Of a DNA stretch of 53,019 bases, positions 43,116 to 52,634 are shown piece after piece. Numbering within the stretch: position 1 is the stretch's first letter; each line of letters starts with the position of its first letter. Source of the stretch: Runella sp. (GTDB lineage: Bacteria > Bacteroidota > Bacteroidia > Cytophagales > Spirosomataceae). A program made the position numbers and the translations under genes. Location of the stretch: assembly GCA_023254175.1 (NCBI GenBank), contig JALQYJ010000112.1:1-53019 (forward strand), given 5' to 3'. The notes beneath the pieces are model-generated. The model was given only the letters and a program-made list of their open reading frames with translations. It searched no databases and had not been told where the DNA came from.

Positions 43116-43122
43116 AGCGATT

Positions 43123-43392
43123 TTACCAACTAGCTTTGGTTACGCCAGGAATTTTTCCTTGAGAAGCCATTTCGCGGAAGACAACACGGCAAATTCCAAA
43201 TTTACGCATGTAGCCTCTTGGACGGCCAGTGAGACGGCAACGGTTATGCAAACGAACTGCCGATGAGCTACGAGGCAATTTGTCTAAACCTTCCCAGTCG
43301 CCAGCTTCTTTCAAAGCAGCACGCTTTTCGGCATACTTAGCAACTAGCTTTTGCTTTTTCAATTCTCTTGCTTTTACTGATTCTTTCGCCAT
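43123..43392 (-). CDS. rpsN: Ribosomal protein S14, zinc-free form
   Basis: The 89-residue protein is the longer S14 type that lacks the CxxC-x12-CxxC zinc ribbon of the 61-residue type; the two Cys present (in NRCRLTG and FGICRV) are not in that pattern. [20 protein letters not shown] and the closing [11 protein letters not shown] are normal. S14 sits in the small-subunit head. It is 27 bases after rplE; a promoter-bearing spacer follows. Confidence 0.97.
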   Translation of the reverse strand: MAKESVKARELKKQKLVAKYAEKRAALKEAGDWEGLDKLPRSSSAVRLHNRCRLTGRPRGYMRKFGICRVVFREMASQGKIPGVTKASW

Positions 43393-43419
43393 TTTCTTAT
43401 TTCGTTGAAAAAGGGATTC

Positions 43420-43974
43420 TTATTTTTTACCTTTTGTAAAGGGCATACCAAGAGTTTTCAACAACTCGTAACTTTCTTCGTCTGTCTGTGCAGTAGTTAC
43501 GAATGTAATATCCATACCTGAAATTTTATTTACTTTATCAATTTGGATTTCAGGGAAGATAATTTGCTCTTTCACACCAAATGTGTAGTTACCACGACCA
43601 TCAAAGCCCTTGTCGCTAACTCCTTGAAAGTCGCGAACACGTGGCAAAGCAATGCTTGTTAGACGATCCAAGAATTCAAACATTTTGTCTCCGCGAAGAG
43701 TTACTTTAACACCGATTGGCATTTTTTCACGTAACTTAAAGTTAGAGACAGCTTTCTTGGACATCGTAGGTACAGCTTTCTGACCTGCAATAAGTGTGAT
43801 TTCATCTAAACCAGCGTCAATCAATTTCTTGTCTGATACTGCACCACCGATACCTTTATTGATAACGATTTTTGTTAGGCGCGGTACTTGCATTACTGAT
43901 TTATACTGAAACTTATCCTGCAAGTGCGGAACAACTTCCTTATCGTATTTTTCCTTTAATCTCGTAGTTGCCAT
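43420..43974 (-). CDS. rplE: Ribosomal protein L5
   Basis: The 184-residue protein is L5, which carries 5S rRNA into the central protuberance and contacts P-site t[23 protein letters not shown] and [12 protein letters not shown] with [10 protein letters not shown] near the end are family signatures. It follows rplX after 58 bases, one of the wider spacers in this half of the cluster. Confidence 0.97.
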   Translation of the reverse strand: MATTRLKEKYDKEVVPHLQDKFQYKSVMQVPRLTKIVINKGIGGAVSDKKLIDAGLDEITLIAGQKAVPTMSKKAVSNFKLREKMPIGVKVTLRGDKMFEFLDRLTSIALPRVRDFQGVSDKGFDGRGNYTFGVKEQIIFPEIQIDKVNKISGMDITFVTTAQTDEESYELLKTLGMPFTKGKK

Positions 43975-44032
43975 TTTGGTTATTATTTTGTGGATTTCCG
44001 ACCCACATTAATTTACGATTGACAAACGAAGG

Positions 44033-44386
44033 CTACTTTGAAGAATCTGGGATAAATTTTCCAGAGTCTTTCGAATAACGCTGTAGCTTTCCTTGCTCAT
44101 TGAGCTTACGTCCTGTACGAGTAGGCTTTCCAGTTGCAGGGTCAATCAACATCAAGTTACTGATATGAATAGATCCTTCAATCTTTTTAAGCTCTCCTTG
44201 AGGATTCGCCGCTGTTGGTTTGACGTGTTTGGTAATCATGTTGACACCTTCCACAATCGCACGCTGCTTTTCAACCAACACTTTCGTGATTTTGCCCTTC
44301 TGGCCTTTTGAATTACCAGCTATCACCTCCACTGAATCACCAGTACGAATGTGTAACTTGGGCTGTTTGTTGTATTTTCTTTCCAT
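44033..44386 (-). CDS. rplX: Ribosomal protein L24
   Basis: The 117-residue protein is L24, an early assembly protein at the 5' domain of 23S rRNA. The KOW motif [20 protein letters not shown] is at about 17-36 and [20 protein letters not shown] follows. A C-terminal basic extension ([20 protein letters not shown]) makes it a little longer than Escherichia coli L24. It is 3 bases after rplN. Confidence 0.97.
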   Translation of the reverse strand: MERKYNKQPKLHIRTGDSVEVIAGNSKGQKGKITKVLVEKQRAIVEGVNMITKHVKPTAANPQGELKKIEGSIHISNLMLIDPATGKPTRTGRKLNEQGKLQRYSKDSGKFIPDSSK

Positions 44387-44389
44387 TGC

Positions 44390-44758
44390 TTACAATACTT
44401 CAGGTGCCAATGAAACAATTTTCATAAAATTTTTCTCACGCAACTCACGAGCAACGGGACCAAAAATACGAGTACCACGTGGTTCATCTTGGTTGTTGAG
44501 TAATACGACGGCGTTATCCTCAAATCGAATGTAAGAACCATCTCTACGACGGATTTCTTTTTTGGTACGAACAACAACGGCCTTAGAAACTGTACCTTTC
44601 TTAATGTTGCCCGAAGGAATTGCCTGTTTAACTGTCACCACAACTTTGTCACCGATAGAAGCATAGCGCTTTCCAGTACCACCCAAAACACGGATGACAA
44701 GTACTTCTTTAGCTCCGCTATTATCAGCAACAGACAGTCTTGATTCTTGCTGTACCAT
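44390..44758 (-). CDS. rplN: Ribosomal protein L14
   Basis: The 122-residue protein is L14, at the subunit interface and bridge B8. [20 protein letters not shown] and the signature [18 protein letters not shown] are conserved, and the length is standard. Its start is 2 bases after the rpsQ stop, indicating tight translational coupling. Confidence 0.97.
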   Translation of the reverse strand: MVQQESRLSVADNSGAKEVLVIRVLGGTGKRYASIGDKVVVTVKQAIPSGNIKKGTVSKAVVVRTKKEIRRRDGSYIRFEDNAVVLLNNQDEPRGTRIFGPVARELREKNFMKIVSLAPEVL

Positions 44759-44760
44759 TG

Positions 44761-45039
44761 TTATTTCGCTTTTTCAATGATTTCGACTAATCTCCAACGC
44801 TTATTCTTACTGAGTGGGCGTGTTTCCATTACGCGAATTGTATCGCCAATTCCACACTCATTATTTTCGTCATGCACCATTAACTTGGTAGTTTTTTTCA
44901 TAAACTTACCGTATTTTGGGTGCTTAACTTTACGCTCTACCGCGACCACACAAGACTTCTCCATCTTGTTGCTTACTACGCGGCCAGTTCTGACTTTGCG
45001 TAAATTTCTTTCTACGGTTGTTTGTGCTGCTGCCTCCAT
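44761..45039 (-). CDS. rpsQ: Ribosomal protein S17
   Basis: The 92-residue protein is S17, an OB-fold primary binder of 16S r[23 protein letters not shown] and [20 protein letters not shown] are typical. An N-terminal extension of a few residues ([13 protein letters not shown]) precedes the core, which is common in this phylum. It is 39 bases after rpmC and 2 before rplN. Confidence 0.97.
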   Translation of the reverse strand: MEAAAQTTVERNLRKVRTGRVVSNKMEKSCVVAVERKVKHPKYGKFMKKTTKLMVHDENNECGIGDTIRVMETRPLSKNKRWRLVEIIEKAK

Positions 45040-45078
45040 TGTGTAGGTTATTTTACAATTGGGGTCTCCTGACCATTA

Positions 45079-45279
45079 TTACGCGCTTGCGACTTTATTT
45101 TTAGCCGACAATTCCGTTGTCAACCTAGCTATTAGGCGGCGCGTATTACGAATACGCATCGGATTTTCGATCGGAGACACGGCATGAGCAAACTTTAACT
45201 TTAAAAGACGGTCTTGCTCTTCAGCAATGGTTTGCGTCAATTGTTCTACCGTTAGCGCTTTTATTTCACTATTTTTCAT
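45079..45279 (-). CDS. rpmC: Ribosomal protein L29
   Basis: The 66-residue, two-helix protein is L29, next to the tunnel exit where signal recognition particle and trigger factor dock. MKNSEIKALTVEQLTQTIAE and LKFAHAVSPIENPMRIRNTR match the family. It lies 11 bases after rplP. Confidence 0.96.
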   Translation of the reverse strand: MKNSEIKALTVEQLTQTIAEEQDRLLKLKFAHAVSPIENPMRIRNTRRLIARLTTELSAKNKVASA

Positions 45280-45290
45280 TTGACTAATAC

Positions 45291-45725
45291 TTATTCTGCT
45301 TCTTCTTGATGATCGCGACGAACTACGAATTTAGTCTTTACGGGTAACTTCTGGGCTGCTAGGCGAAGTGCTTCGCTAGCCAATTCGAGTGATACACCCG
45401 TTGCCTCAAATAAGATTGTACCCGCTTTTACTGGAGCTACCCAATACTCTGGAGCTCCTTTACCTTTACCCATACGTACTTCAAGAGGCTTCTTGGTGAT
45501 TGGCTTATCTGGGAAGATACGAATCCACACTTGACCTTCACGTTTCATTGCACGGGTAACAGAGATACGAGCTGCCTCTATTTGGCGGGCTGTAATCCAG
45601 CCTGGCTCGAGCGCTTTAATGGCAAACGTACCGAAAGCAATCTGGTGGCCACGAGTAGCCATGCCTTTCTCAGACCCTTTGCTTTTTTGTTGTTTGCGGA
45701 ACTTGGTTCTTTTCGGTTGTAACAT
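45291..45725 (-). CDS. rplP: Ribosomal protein L16
   Basis: The 144-residue protein is L16, which organises the A-site side of the peptidyl transferase region. [20 protein letters not shown], then PKRT[16 protein letters not shown] and the C-terminal [12 protein letters not shown] are normal. The conserved Arg around 81 (hydroxylated in Escherichia coli) lies in [11 protein letters not shown]. It is 49 bases after rpsC and 11 before rpmC. Confidence 0.97.
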   Translation of the reverse strand: MLQPKRTKFRKQQKSKGSEKGMATRGHQIAFGTFAIKALEPGWITARQIEAARISVTRAMKREGQVWIRIFPDKPITKKPLEVRMGKGKGAPEYWVAPVKAGTILFEATGVSLELASEALRLAAQKLPVKTKFVVRRDHQEEAE

Positions 45726-45774
45726 GGTTCAGCAGTATTTTCGGAATCAATTAAGACCCGTTTGCTTTCGATAA

Positions 45775-46581
45775 TTACTTTTTCTTGTTACGGTTGTTAT
45801 TATTGCGGTTTTTGTTACCACCACCGTTTCCACCACGACGGTCACCACCTTCGCGGTCACCACCTCTACGACGGTCGTTGCGCTCTCCGCCGCGGTCATT
45901 TCCACCGCTACGTTCTGCTGCTGCTGCTCCACCGCTTATTGGTGACAAATCACGCTTTCCAAAGATTTCGCCTTTGAACACCCATACTTTGATACCAATC
46001 TTTCCATAGACGGTCAAAGCTTCTGAGATAGCATAGTCGATATCAGCGCGAAGTGTATGCAAAGGTACACGACCTTCTTTATACTCTTCAGTACGTGCCA
46101 TTTCAGCACCACCTAAACGACCAGAGATACGAACTTTGATACCTTGGGCTCCTACACGCATTGCCGAAGAAATTGCTTGCTTCATGGCACGACGATAAGA
46201 AATACGGTTTTCAAGTTGCTGAGCAATAGACTCACCTACTAATTTCGCATCAATTTCTGGACGCTTAATTTCATAGATGTTGATTTGGATATCCTTACCC
46301 GTAATCTTCTTGAGCTCTTCTTTGATTTTATCAACCTCGTTACCACCTTTACCGATTACAATACCTGGACGAGCCGTATGAATCGTAAGGGTAATGCGCT
46401 TCAAAGTACGTTCAATTACTACTTTAGAGATAGCGCCTTTTGGAATACGAGCGGAAATATATTTGCGGATCTGCTCATCTTCAATCAACTTGTCAGCAAA
46501 CTCACGTCCGCCGTACCAGCTTGATTCCCAACCACGGACGATACCGAGTCGCAGACCTACAGGATTAACTTTCTGTCCCAT
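45775..46581 (-). CDS. rpsC: Ribosomal protein S3 with Gly/Asn/Arg-rich tail
   Basis: S3 of the small-subunit head lines the mRNA entry and helps unwind mRNA. The KH domain with [16 protein letters not shown] and the C-terminal S3 domain ([20 protein letters not shown]) are normal. Residues 217-268 form a low-complexity tail rich in Gly, Arg, Asp and Asn, ending in Lys3. The 268 residues exceed the 233 of Escherichia coli S3. The tail is likely disordered and RNA-binding. Confidence 0.97.
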   Translation of the reverse strand: MGQKVNPVGLRLGIVRGWESSWYGGREFADKLIEDEQIRKYISARIPKGAISKVVIERTLKRITLTIHTARPGIVIGKGGNEVDKIKEELKKITGKDIQINIYEIKRPEIDAKLVGESIAQQLENRISYRRAMKQAISSAMRVGAQGIKVRISGRLGGAEMARTEEYKEGRVPLHTLRADIDYAISEALTVYGKIGIKVWVFKGEIFGKRDLSPISGGAAAAERSGGNDRGGERNDRRRGGDREGGDRRGGNGGGNKNRNNNNRNKKK

Positions 46582-46596
46582 TCGTTATTGAAAATT

Positions 46597-46965
46597 TTAG
46601 GCTTCTTGTTGGATTACTTGTGCTGATGCATCATCTACCACAAGTGTAATGTGGTTTGAACGCTTACGAACGCGATAGGCACGGCCTTGTGGAGCCGGAC
46701 GCAGACGCTTCAACATCGCACCTCCGTCAACGAATACTGTTTTTACATACAGTTCAGCGTCTTCAAGTTTAGTGTCCTCGTTGAGTTGTTGCCAGTTAGC
46801 TACGGCTGACATCAAAACTTTTTTCAAAACCGGAGCGGCAGCCTGTGGCTGATACTGCAAAATCGCCAATGCGCGGCTCACTTTCTGCCCCCGAATCATG
46901 TCGGCTACTAACCGCATTTTACGAGGTGAAGTGGGTACGTTTCTTAATATAGCTCTTGCTTCCAT
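46597..46965 (-). CDS. rplV: Ribosomal protein L22
   Basis: The 122-residue protein is L22, whose long hairpin reaches into the exit tunnel and forms part of the macrolide-binding constriction. [20 protein letters not shown] and the hairpin [20 protein letters not shown] are normal. It follows rpsS by 17 bases and precedes rpsC by 15. Confidence 0.97.
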   Translation of the reverse strand: MEARAILRNVPTSPRKMRLVADMIRGQKVSRALAILQYQPQAAAPVLKKVLMSAVANWQQLNEDTKLEDAELYVKTVFVDGGAMLKRLRPAPQGRAYRVRKRSNHITLVVDDASAQVIQQEA

Positions 46966-46982
46966 TTTCTTTGTGACTATTA

Positions 46983-47261
46983 CTATCGCTTACCTTTGTC
47001 CTTTTTGGCAATGTGCCCACGGAAATTGCGCGTCGGAGAGAATTCGCCCAACTTATGCCCAACCATGTTTTCGGTTACGTACACTGGAATAAACTTATTT
47101 CCGTTGTGTACTGCAAAAGTGTGACCAATAAAATCTGGGGAGATTGTACTGCGTCTTGACCATGTCTTGATTACTGATTTCTTACCTGAATCATTCATGG
47201 CGTCTACTTTAGCCTGCAGGCGAAAATCAATATATGGTCCTTTTTTTATCGAACGTCCCAT
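46983..47261 (-). CDS. rpsS: Ribosomal protein S19
   Basis: The 92-residue protein is S19 in the small-subunit head, partner of S13. [38 protein letters not shown] and [12 protein letters not shown] are the family motifs. It is 10 bases after rplB. Confidence 0.97.
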   Translation of the reverse strand: MGRSIKKGPYIDFRLQAKVDAMNDSGKKSVIKTWSRRSTISPDFIGHTFAVHNGNKFIPVYVTENMVGHKLGEFSPTRNFRGHIAKKDKGKR

Positions 47262-47271
47262 TTATCTTCGA

Positions 47272-48096
47272 TTATTTTTTACGTTTGCTAATAATCAAAC
47301 GGTTTGAATACTTTTTAGGAGTACGGGTCTTTTTACCCTTTGCATACAAGCCCGTACGAGAGCGTGGGTGACCACCTGACGCACGACCTTCACCACCACC
47401 CATTGGGTGATCGATTGGGTTCATCGCAACCCCACGTACACGTGGGCGAATACCTAACCAACGCTTACGACCTGCCTTACCAAGGCTAACGTTCATGTGG
47501 TCTGCGTTAGAGACTGAACCTACCGTTGCTTTACACACTGCAAGAACCATACGCATTTCACTCGATGGCATACGCAATACTGCATACTTTCCATCACGAG
47601 CTACTAACTGAGCGTACGTTCCAGCACTACGTACAAGCTGTCCTCCTTTACCTGGGTGCAACTCCACATTGTGGACAATTGTACCGATTGGCATTGAAGC
47701 AAGCGGAAGAGCATTTCCTACTTCTGGAGCAACCTCGTTTCCTGAGATAACTGTTTGTCCTACTGCAATTCCTTGTGGAGCAAGGATGTAGCGTTTTTCA
47801 CCATCTTGGTACTCTACCAAGGCGATACGAGCCGAACGGTTTGGATCGTATTCTACTGTCATAACAGTAGCAGGAACATCCAATTTATTACGCTTGAAAT
47901 CGATAATACGGTACATACGCTTATGACCACCGCCAATGTAACGAGCAGTACGACGACCTTGACTATTGCGTCCACCTGTTTTTTTGATAGGTGCTAACAA
48001 GCTTTTCTCTGGCTTATCGGTCGTAATTTCGTCAAACGACGGAGCCGTACGGTAGCGTTGACCTGGAGTTGTTGGTTTGAGCTTAATGACTCCCAT
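47272..48096 (-). CDS. rplB: Ribosomal protein L2
   Basis: The 274-residue protein is L2, essential for subunit joining and peptidyl transferase. [20 protein letters not shown] at the start, and the C-terminal loop [17 protein letters not shown] with the conserved His of NPIDHP, are present. It follows rplW after 36 bases and is followed by rpsS after 10. Confidence 0.97.
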   Translation of the reverse strand: MGVIKLKPTTPGQRYRTAPSFDEITTDKPEKSLLAPIKKTGGRNSQGRRTARYIGGGHKRMYRIIDFKRNKLDVPATVMTVEYDPNRSARIALVEYQDGEKRYILAPQGIAVGQTVISGNEVAPEVGNALPLASMPIGTIVHNVELHPGKGGQLVRSAGTYAQLVARDGKYAVLRMPSSEMRMVLAVCKATVGSVSNADHMNVSLGKAGRKRWLGIRPRVRGVAMNPIDHPMGGGEGRASGGHPRSRTGLYAKGKKTRTPKKYSNRLIISKRKK

Positions 48097-48132
48097 TGTT
48101 GTTCTTCAATTATTTGCTACTTCAACGGTTTG

Positions 48133-48423
48133 TTAAACAATATCGGCGTAAATATCAATAGCTTCGCCTTCTTTCAATGTCACAATGGCTTTTTTGTACG
48201 TTGAAGTAATACCACTAATAGCCTTACCGCGTGACATTCTTGTTTTCTTTCTACCAATCGAACGCATTGTATCAACGCTTGCCACTTTAACGCTATACAT
48301 TTTTTCGATAGCAGTCGCGATTTCGATTTTATTGGCAGTTTTTGACACCTCAAATACATACTTGCCCAAGTTGCTAAGAGCAGTAGCTTTTTCGGTCAAT
48401 ATTGGTCGCTTAAGTACACTCAT
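48133..48423 (-). CDS. rplW: Ribosomal protein L23
   Basis: The 96-residue protein is L23, at the tunnel exit and docking site for trigger factor and SRP. VLKRPILTEKATALSNLGKY and KTANKIEIATAIEKMYSVKV match the family. It is 4 bases after rplD. Confidence 0.97.
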   Translation of the reverse strand: MSVLKRPILTEKATALSNLGKYVFEVSKTANKIEIATAIEKMYSVKVASVDTMRSIGRKKTRMSRGKAISGITSTYKKAIVTLKEGEAIDIYADIV

Positions 48424-48427
48424 TGTC

Positions 48428-49057
48428 TTACTTGTTCAAGATATTTTCTAATTTCGAAACTGCTGTTTCACTAATCAATAAAACTTCAGCATTGATAAGA
48501 TCGTACGTATTTACATCCCCTGCTGTAGTGATATTTGTTTTCGGAATATTACGTCCTGACAAATACACGTTGTTATTGTATTCTGGCAAAATAAGAAGTG
48601 TTTTTTTACCAGTAAGTGAAAGCGCGTTCAAAAACGAAAGGTATTGTTTTGTCTTAGGAGCATCAAACGTAAAGTCTTCTACCACCGAAATACCATTTGC
48701 TTTAGCTTTCTGTGAAAGCACTGACTTACGAGCCAACACTTTTACCTTTTTGTTCAATTTGAAACTGTAGTCACGTGGCTTAGGACCGAATACACGTCCA
48801 CCGCCTACGAATACTGGAGACTTGATTGAACCTGCACGAGCTCCACCGGTTCCCTTTTGACGCTTGATTTTTCTAGTTGAGTAAGAAACCTCGCTGCGCT
48901 CTTTTGACTTGTGAGTACCTTGGCGTTGATTGGCCAAGTACTGTTTCACATCCAAATATACTACGTGCTCATTGGGCTCGATGCCGAACACTTCATCGGA
49001 AAGAGATACTGTTTTACCAGTAGCTTGTCCTTTTATATTTAATACTGAAAGTTCCAT
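48428..49057 (-). CDS. rplD: Ribosomal protein L4
   Basis: The ATG at 49057 gives 209 residues beginning [19 protein letters not shown]; a longer frame from 49093 would overlap rplC by 11 bases. L4 reaches into the exit tunnel with the loop [20 protein letters not shown]. In Escherichia coli it also controls the S10 operon by binding its leader; here a leader with an attenuator-like hairpin lies upstream of rplC, so L4 is a natural candidate regulator (inference). Confidence 0.97.
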   Translation of the reverse strand: MELSVLNIKGQATGKTVSLSDEVFGIEPNEHVVYLDVKQYLANQRQGTHKSKERSEVSYSTRKIKRQKGTGGARAGSIKSPVFVGGGRVFGPKPRDYSFKLNKKVKVLARKSVLSQKAKANGISVVEDFTFDAPKTKQYLSFLNALSLTGKKTLLILPEYNNNVYLSGRNIPKTNITTAGDVNTYDLINAEVLLISETAVSKLENILNK

Positions 49058-49082
49058 TGTCTTGATTCGCCGTTGCGATTGA

Positions 49083-49703
49083 TTACTTTTCAATGATTAC
49101 AAACGAATTCTTCGCCCCTGGCACTGAGCCACTGATAACGACGATATTCTGTTCAGGGATTACCTTCAACACTTTGAGGTTTTGTACTTTCACCCGGTTA
49201 TTACCCATACGACCCGCCATGCGGATACCTTTGAATACTCGTGATGGAAATGAACAAGCCCCAATAGAACCTGGGTGACGCTGACGGTTGTGCTGTCCGT
49301 GAGTTTGACCTCCAACACCACCAAATCCGTGACGCTTTACAACACCCTGAAAACCACGACCTTTGGCAGTTCCAACCACATCAACAAAGTCTCCTTCAAC
49401 AAAAACATCGTTCACTTCCAACGTCTGACCCAAAGACAAGTCCTGTGTGAACTCTTTGAACTCAACTAACTTACGCTTGGGAGTAGTTCCAGCTTTTTTG
49501 AAGTGACCCATGAGCGGCTGAGTCGTGTGCTTCTCTTTTTTCTCACCGAAACCAAGCTGAACAGCTTGGTATCCATCGGTTTCTTCGGTTTTTACTTGCG
49601 TTACTACACAAGGACCAGCTTCAATAACCGTACACGCCAGAGCCTGCCCGTCCGCATTGTACACGCTTGTCATTCCGATTTTTTTTCCTATTAAACCAGA
49701 CAT
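49083..49703 (-). CDS. rplC: Ribosomal protein L3
   Basis: The 206-residue protein is L3, an early assembly protein near the peptidyl transferase centre. [20 protein letters not shown] and the signature [20 protein letters not shown] are present. It is the first gene of the cluster: no rpsJ (S10) precedes it, unlike in most bacteria. A candidate promoter (49752-49783) and an upstream attenuator-like leader lie in the 440-base gap before it. Confidence 0.97.
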   Translation of the reverse strand: MSGLIGKKIGMTSVYNADGQALACTVIEAGPCVVTQVKTEETDGYQAVQLGFGEKKEKHTTQPLMGHFKKAGTTPKRKLVEFKEFTQDLSLGQTLEVNDVFVEGDFVDVVGTAKGRGFQGVVKRHGFGGVGGQTHGQHNRQRHPGSIGACSFPSRVFKGIRMAGRMGNNRVKVQNLKVLKVIPEQNIVVISGSVPGAKNSFVIIEK

Positions 49704-49751
49704 CTTTTTGATTTACAGCAGGTTATACAATTTATTTTATAAAATGGACTG

Positions 49752-49783
49752 CAAAGGTCGAAATTATATTAATGCAATCCAAA
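49752..49783 (-). promoter_or_regulatory. Proximal promoter of the ribosomal cluster
   Basis: On the minus strand TTTG (49783-49780), 20 bases, then GACCTTTG (49759-49752) differ from the TAnnTTTG -7 consensus only in the first base. The expected start of transcription is near 49745, about 42 bases before the rplC ATG. Confidence 0.5.
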
Positions 49784-49804
49784 TTAGCTAAACTATTTAT
49801 TTTC

Positions 49805-49840
49805 AAAAACAAAAAAGTCAGATGAGGGTCATCTGACTTC
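49805..49840 (-). terminator. Terminator between tandem promoters of the rplC leader
   Basis: GTCAGATGA (49817-49825), loop GGG, TCATCTGAC (49829-49837) is a perfect 9-bp stem. On the minus strand it is followed by TTTTTTGTTTTTG, a classic intrinsic terminator. It lies between the distal and proximal promoter boxes of the rplC leader and would end a transcript of about 155 bases from the distal one. Confidence 0.7.
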
Positions 49841-49962
49841 AGTTGCAACCAAATAAAGCTAATAACTAAGCTAATTTTTGCATTGAACTCAGATGTGGTT
49901 TCCATTTTTTGGACCTTCATCTAAATATATGTTTTGACTAGAAAAACAAGTCGTTTTGAAAA
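49841..49962 (-). ncRNA. Candidate attenuator leader or small RNA upstream of rplC
   Basis: Between the distal promoter box and the terminator the minus strand holds about 120 bases. CATCTGA in it (plus-strand 49889-49895) is complementary to TCAGATG in the 5' arm of the terminator, so a 7-bp alternative pairing could block the terminator. It could be an S10-type leader sensed by a ribosomal protein, a small RNA, or neither. A short frame from 49920 runs through the terminator and is unlikely to be a protein gene. Confidence 0.4.
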
Positions 49963-49968
49963 GGCTTG

Positions 49969-49999
49969 CAAAGGTCTTAATTATTATTCAATATTCCAA
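49969..49999 (-). promoter_or_regulatory. Distal promoter of the rplC leader
   Basis: On the minus strand TTGG (49999-49996), 19 bases, then GACCTTTG (49976-49969). The -7 box is identical to that of the proximal promoter, which supports both. Transcription would start near 49962 and meet the terminator at about 49805. Confidence 0.4.
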
Positions 50000-50143
50000 T
50001 ACGATTTTACAAAAAATGAAAAATATTTTTTTGTTTTTGGGGCAGTTACCCCATCTTTTCGCAAAACCTATCCAAATCCGTATTAAATTGGGTATAATTT
50101 TCGTTATTTTCTCTGTAAACATACGAAGCTTCACCCGTAAAAT

Positions 50144-51007
50144 ATGACACAACTCCCTCTTCGATTGGCTAGTATATTGGTATGTGTGATTGGTTCAATA
50201 TCTGTTCTAGCCCAATCGTCCCGTAATTATCACCTGTATCGTAATACTCCTGCTTTGGGGATTGTAAAACTTAGTGTGGGAACTGGTATTTCGTATTACA
50301 TGGGCGACATGCGCGCCAAAACTGATTTGCGTTTTATTCAACCTCACATTGCCGCGACCATAACTTATCGTTTGACTGAACGCTTTTCTCTTCGTGGAGA
50401 AGTAGATTTTTATCGTATTTCTGGAAAACAAAAAGGCGGACCTATATGGTACAATAATCTTTCTTTTCGTTCGGACAATCCTGCTGGGTATCTGGGTTTA
50501 CAAGTAGATTTGTTTCGTTATCACGACGAGCGGGTAGTGAATCCTTATTTATTGGGGGGGATTGGCATCACTCGCATTAACCCTAAAGCGCAGTACGACG
50601 GGACTTGGCATAGCCTTGCACCGCTTCAAACAGAAGGTATTGCGTATAAACGCAACGTACGAATTGGCGTCATTGGGATTGGTACTTCTTGGAAATACAA
50701 CGAACGTTGGAATTTTTCCATCGAATTGAGTAACAACTACACTAATTCTGATTATCTGGACGATGTAAGTACAGTATACCCCAATCCAACAGGGATGAGT
50801 AACCTTGCAATTACTTTGTCAGATAGGCGTGCAGAGCTAGACCCTTCTACTCTTCCTCCTGGCTACCCTGCAAGAAATGATGTAGGGGCTAAACGCGGGA
50901 ACCCTAGAGTAAAAGATTCTTATGGTTTTTTATCGTTTCGGGCAGAATACCTTTTAGGGACACAGGCTCGCCGAGCTGAGCGCCGCAAACTCAAGTGCTA
51001 TTATTGA
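50144..51007 (+). CDS. Outer-membrane beta-barrel protein (DUF6089-like)
   Basis: The 287-residue protein has a signal peptide (about 1-23, ending SVLAQ). The mature part has alternating aromatic strands (SVGTGISYYMGDMRAKTDLR, then FSLRGEVDFYRISGK, NPYLLGGIGITRINP, NFSIELSNNYTNSDYLDDV). The GTGISYYMGD start and the DYLDDVSTVY segment recall the DUF6089-type barrels common in Bacteroidota. It ends with SFRAEYLLGTQARRAERRKL, a basic tail. Divergent from the ribosomal cluster. Its function is unknown; no partner genes are adjacent. Confidence 0.75.
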   Translation: MTQLPLRLASILVCVIGSISVLAQSSRNYHLYRNTPALGIVKLSVGTGISYYMGDMRAKTDLRFIQPHIAATITYRLTERFSLRGEVDFYRISGKQKGGPIWYNNLSFRSDNPAGYLGLQVDLFRYHDERVVNPYLLGGIGITRINPKAQYDGTWHSLAPLQTEGIAYKRNVRIGVIGIGTSWKYNERWNFSIELSNNYTNSDYLDDVSTVYPNPTGMSNLAITLSDRRAELDPSTLPPGYPARNDVGAKRGNPRVKDSYGFLSFRAEYLLGTQARRAERRKLKCYY

Positions 51008-51017
51008 TATTTAAGGA

Positions 51018-51351
51018 CTACAGTATGGTATAAACCAATACGAACACTAAATATTGTACTCTCGACTCGCGTATTCCTATCCATACAATATCTTCATCGG
51101 CTTCACTACCCTCGTACCAATAAGTAACATGGTTAATTATCAAGCCGTTGGTATCAAATAAACTCCTTGAATACGTCTTCCGACACAATGTCCAGAGGGG
51201 CAGGGCAATCATTATGTAGAGAAACAGATAACTTCACAGGAAGTAGAGAACAAAGAGGTAGAGTCAAAAGGCATTTGACGAAATACTTGCACTCGCTGGC
51301 CGTCATAACAATGGAGGCTATTTTAGGTCCGATGAGTAGTTTCGTTTTCAT
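51018..51351 (-). pseudogene. Possible frameshifted gene, unidentified
   Basis: On the minus strand one frame from an ATG at 51351 (MKTKLLIGPKIASIVMTASE, then LHNDCPAPLDIVSEDVFKEF) stops at about 51154. Another continues as FDTNGLIINHVTYWYEG and EADEDIVWIGIRESRV to a stop at 51018. Dropping one base in the TTTATTTGA overlap joins them. Both halves have protein-like composition but no family I recognise. It could also be two spurious frames in non-coding DNA. The 530-base gap between 51008 and 51539 holds nothing else except the prfA promoter candidate. Confidence 0.3.
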
Positions 51352-51421
51352 ACTTTCAAACAAAAGTATTGATAACTGAGGGTTTACGCTTCCCCAAAGT
51401 GGGTGAAATGTATTTTTGTCG

Positions 51422-51429
51422 TAACTTTG
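51422..51429 (+). promoter_or_regulatory. Candidate prfA promoter (-7 box)
   Basis: TAACTTTG matches the TAnnTTTG consensus, 110 bases before the prfA start. No convincing TTTG is found at the usual distance upstream, so confidence is modest. Confidence 0.35.
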
Positions 51430-51539
51430 CCTATTCAAAACGAATTTCATCAGAGTATCTGCTCTACATACCCCCTCGCAAGGCCAAACTTCTGATTATC
51501 TGCGGAGCTATGTAGTCATTAAAGAAACACAAAATACCA

Positions 51540-52616
51540 ATGTTAGAACAGTTAGAAGCCATAAAAGAGCGTTTCGAAGAGGTTTCGCAACAAATTGTAC
51601 AGCCTGAGGTCGTTTCTGACCAAAAGCGCTTTTCAAAATTGAGCAAAGAATACAAAGACTTAGACAAAATCGTCCAGAAGTACCAAATGTACAAAAAAGT
51701 ACTGAGCGACATTGAAGGGGCTAAAGACCTCGTTGCCAACGAAAGCGACGAAGAAATGCGAGATATGGCCAAAGCAGAATTGACGGAGCTTCAACCGCAA
51801 GCCGAAGAGCTTGAAGCAACGCTCAAAGATATGTTGATTCCCAAAGACCCCAACGACAGCCACAACGTCATTCTTGAAGTTCGTGGGGGTACAGGTGGTG
51901 ATGAAGCAGCGATTTTTGCAGGAGACTTGTTCCGCATGTATCAGCGTTTTTGCGACCGTATGGGCTGGAAGATTGAAATCATGGACTTTACCGAAGGTAG
52001 TACGGGCGGCTACAAAGAAATTATTGCCAGTATCATCGGCGAAGACGTGTACGGTAAGCTCAAATTTGAATCAGGAGCACACCGCGTACAGCGCGTTCCT
52101 GTGACCGAATCACAAGGCAGGGTACATACTTCCGCGGCGACGGTAGCGGTATTACCAGAAGTAGAAGACGTTGAAGAAGTAGAAATCAACCCTGCTGACA
52201 TCGAAATCATCACTTCGCGCTCGGGAGGTGCGGGTGGACAGAACGTCAACAAGGTAGAAACCAAAGTACAACTTACCCACAAACCAACGGGCATCGTGGT
52301 GGTATGTCAGGTAGAACGTAGCCAGCACGGTAACCGCGAACGCGCCATGAACATGCTTCGTTCAAAACTGTACGAAATGGAGTTAAAGAAGCAAAACGAA
52401 GCGGTTTCATCGCAACGTAAGTCGTTAGTGGGAAGTGGTGACCGTTCGGACAAAATTCGTACCTATAACTACCCCCAAAGCCGCGTGACAGATCACCGCA
52501 TTGGTTATACCATTTATAACTTACCTGCCTTTATGGAAGGTGACATTGCCGATTTTATTGAACAACTTCGGATTGCCGACAATGCCGAACGCATGAAAGA
52601 AGGAATTACAGCGTAA
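51540..52616 (+). CDS. prfA: Peptide chain release factor 1
   Basis: The 358-residue protein ends translation at UAA and UAG. The stop-codon reading tripeptide is P187-V-T189 (a PxT motif, the RF1 type; RF2 has SPF), and the catalytic GGQ is at 232-234 in [10 protein letters not shown], whose glutamine is methylated by PrmC in other bacteria. The N-terminal coiled-coil domain (about 1-100) and C-terminal [16 protein letters not shown] are normal. A terminator follows 18 bases after the stop. No prmC lies next to it. Confidence 0.97.
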   Translation: MLEQLEAIKERFEEVSQQIVQPEVVSDQKRFSKLSKEYKDLDKIVQKYQMYKKVLSDIEGAKDLVANESDEEMRDMAKAELTELQPQAEELEATLKDMLIPKDPNDSHNVILEVRGGTGGDEAAIFAGDLFRMYQRFCDRMGWKIEIMDFTEGSTGGYKEIIASIIGEDVYGKLKFESGAHRVQRVPVTESQGRVHTSAATVAVLPEVEDVEEVEINPADIEIITSRSGGAGGQNVNKVETKVQLTHKPTGIVVVCQVERSQHGNRERAMNMLRSKLYEMELKKQNEAVSSQRKSLVGSGDRSDKIRTYNYPQSRVTDHRIGYTIYNLPAFMEGDIADFIEQLRIADNAERMKEGITA

Positions 52617-52634
52617 AATACTTCTACTTATAGC

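Noticed and set aside
45762-46009. Plus-strand frames opposite the S3 tail
   Set aside because: They are produced by the repetitive Gly/Arg codons of the S3 extension read on the other strand.
49732-49920. A 62-residue minus-strand frame in the rplC leader
   Set aside because: It runs straight through the perfect terminator at 49805-49840 and across the proximal promoter. Its composition is ordinary for AT-rich non-coding DNA, so the leader/small RNA reading fits better.
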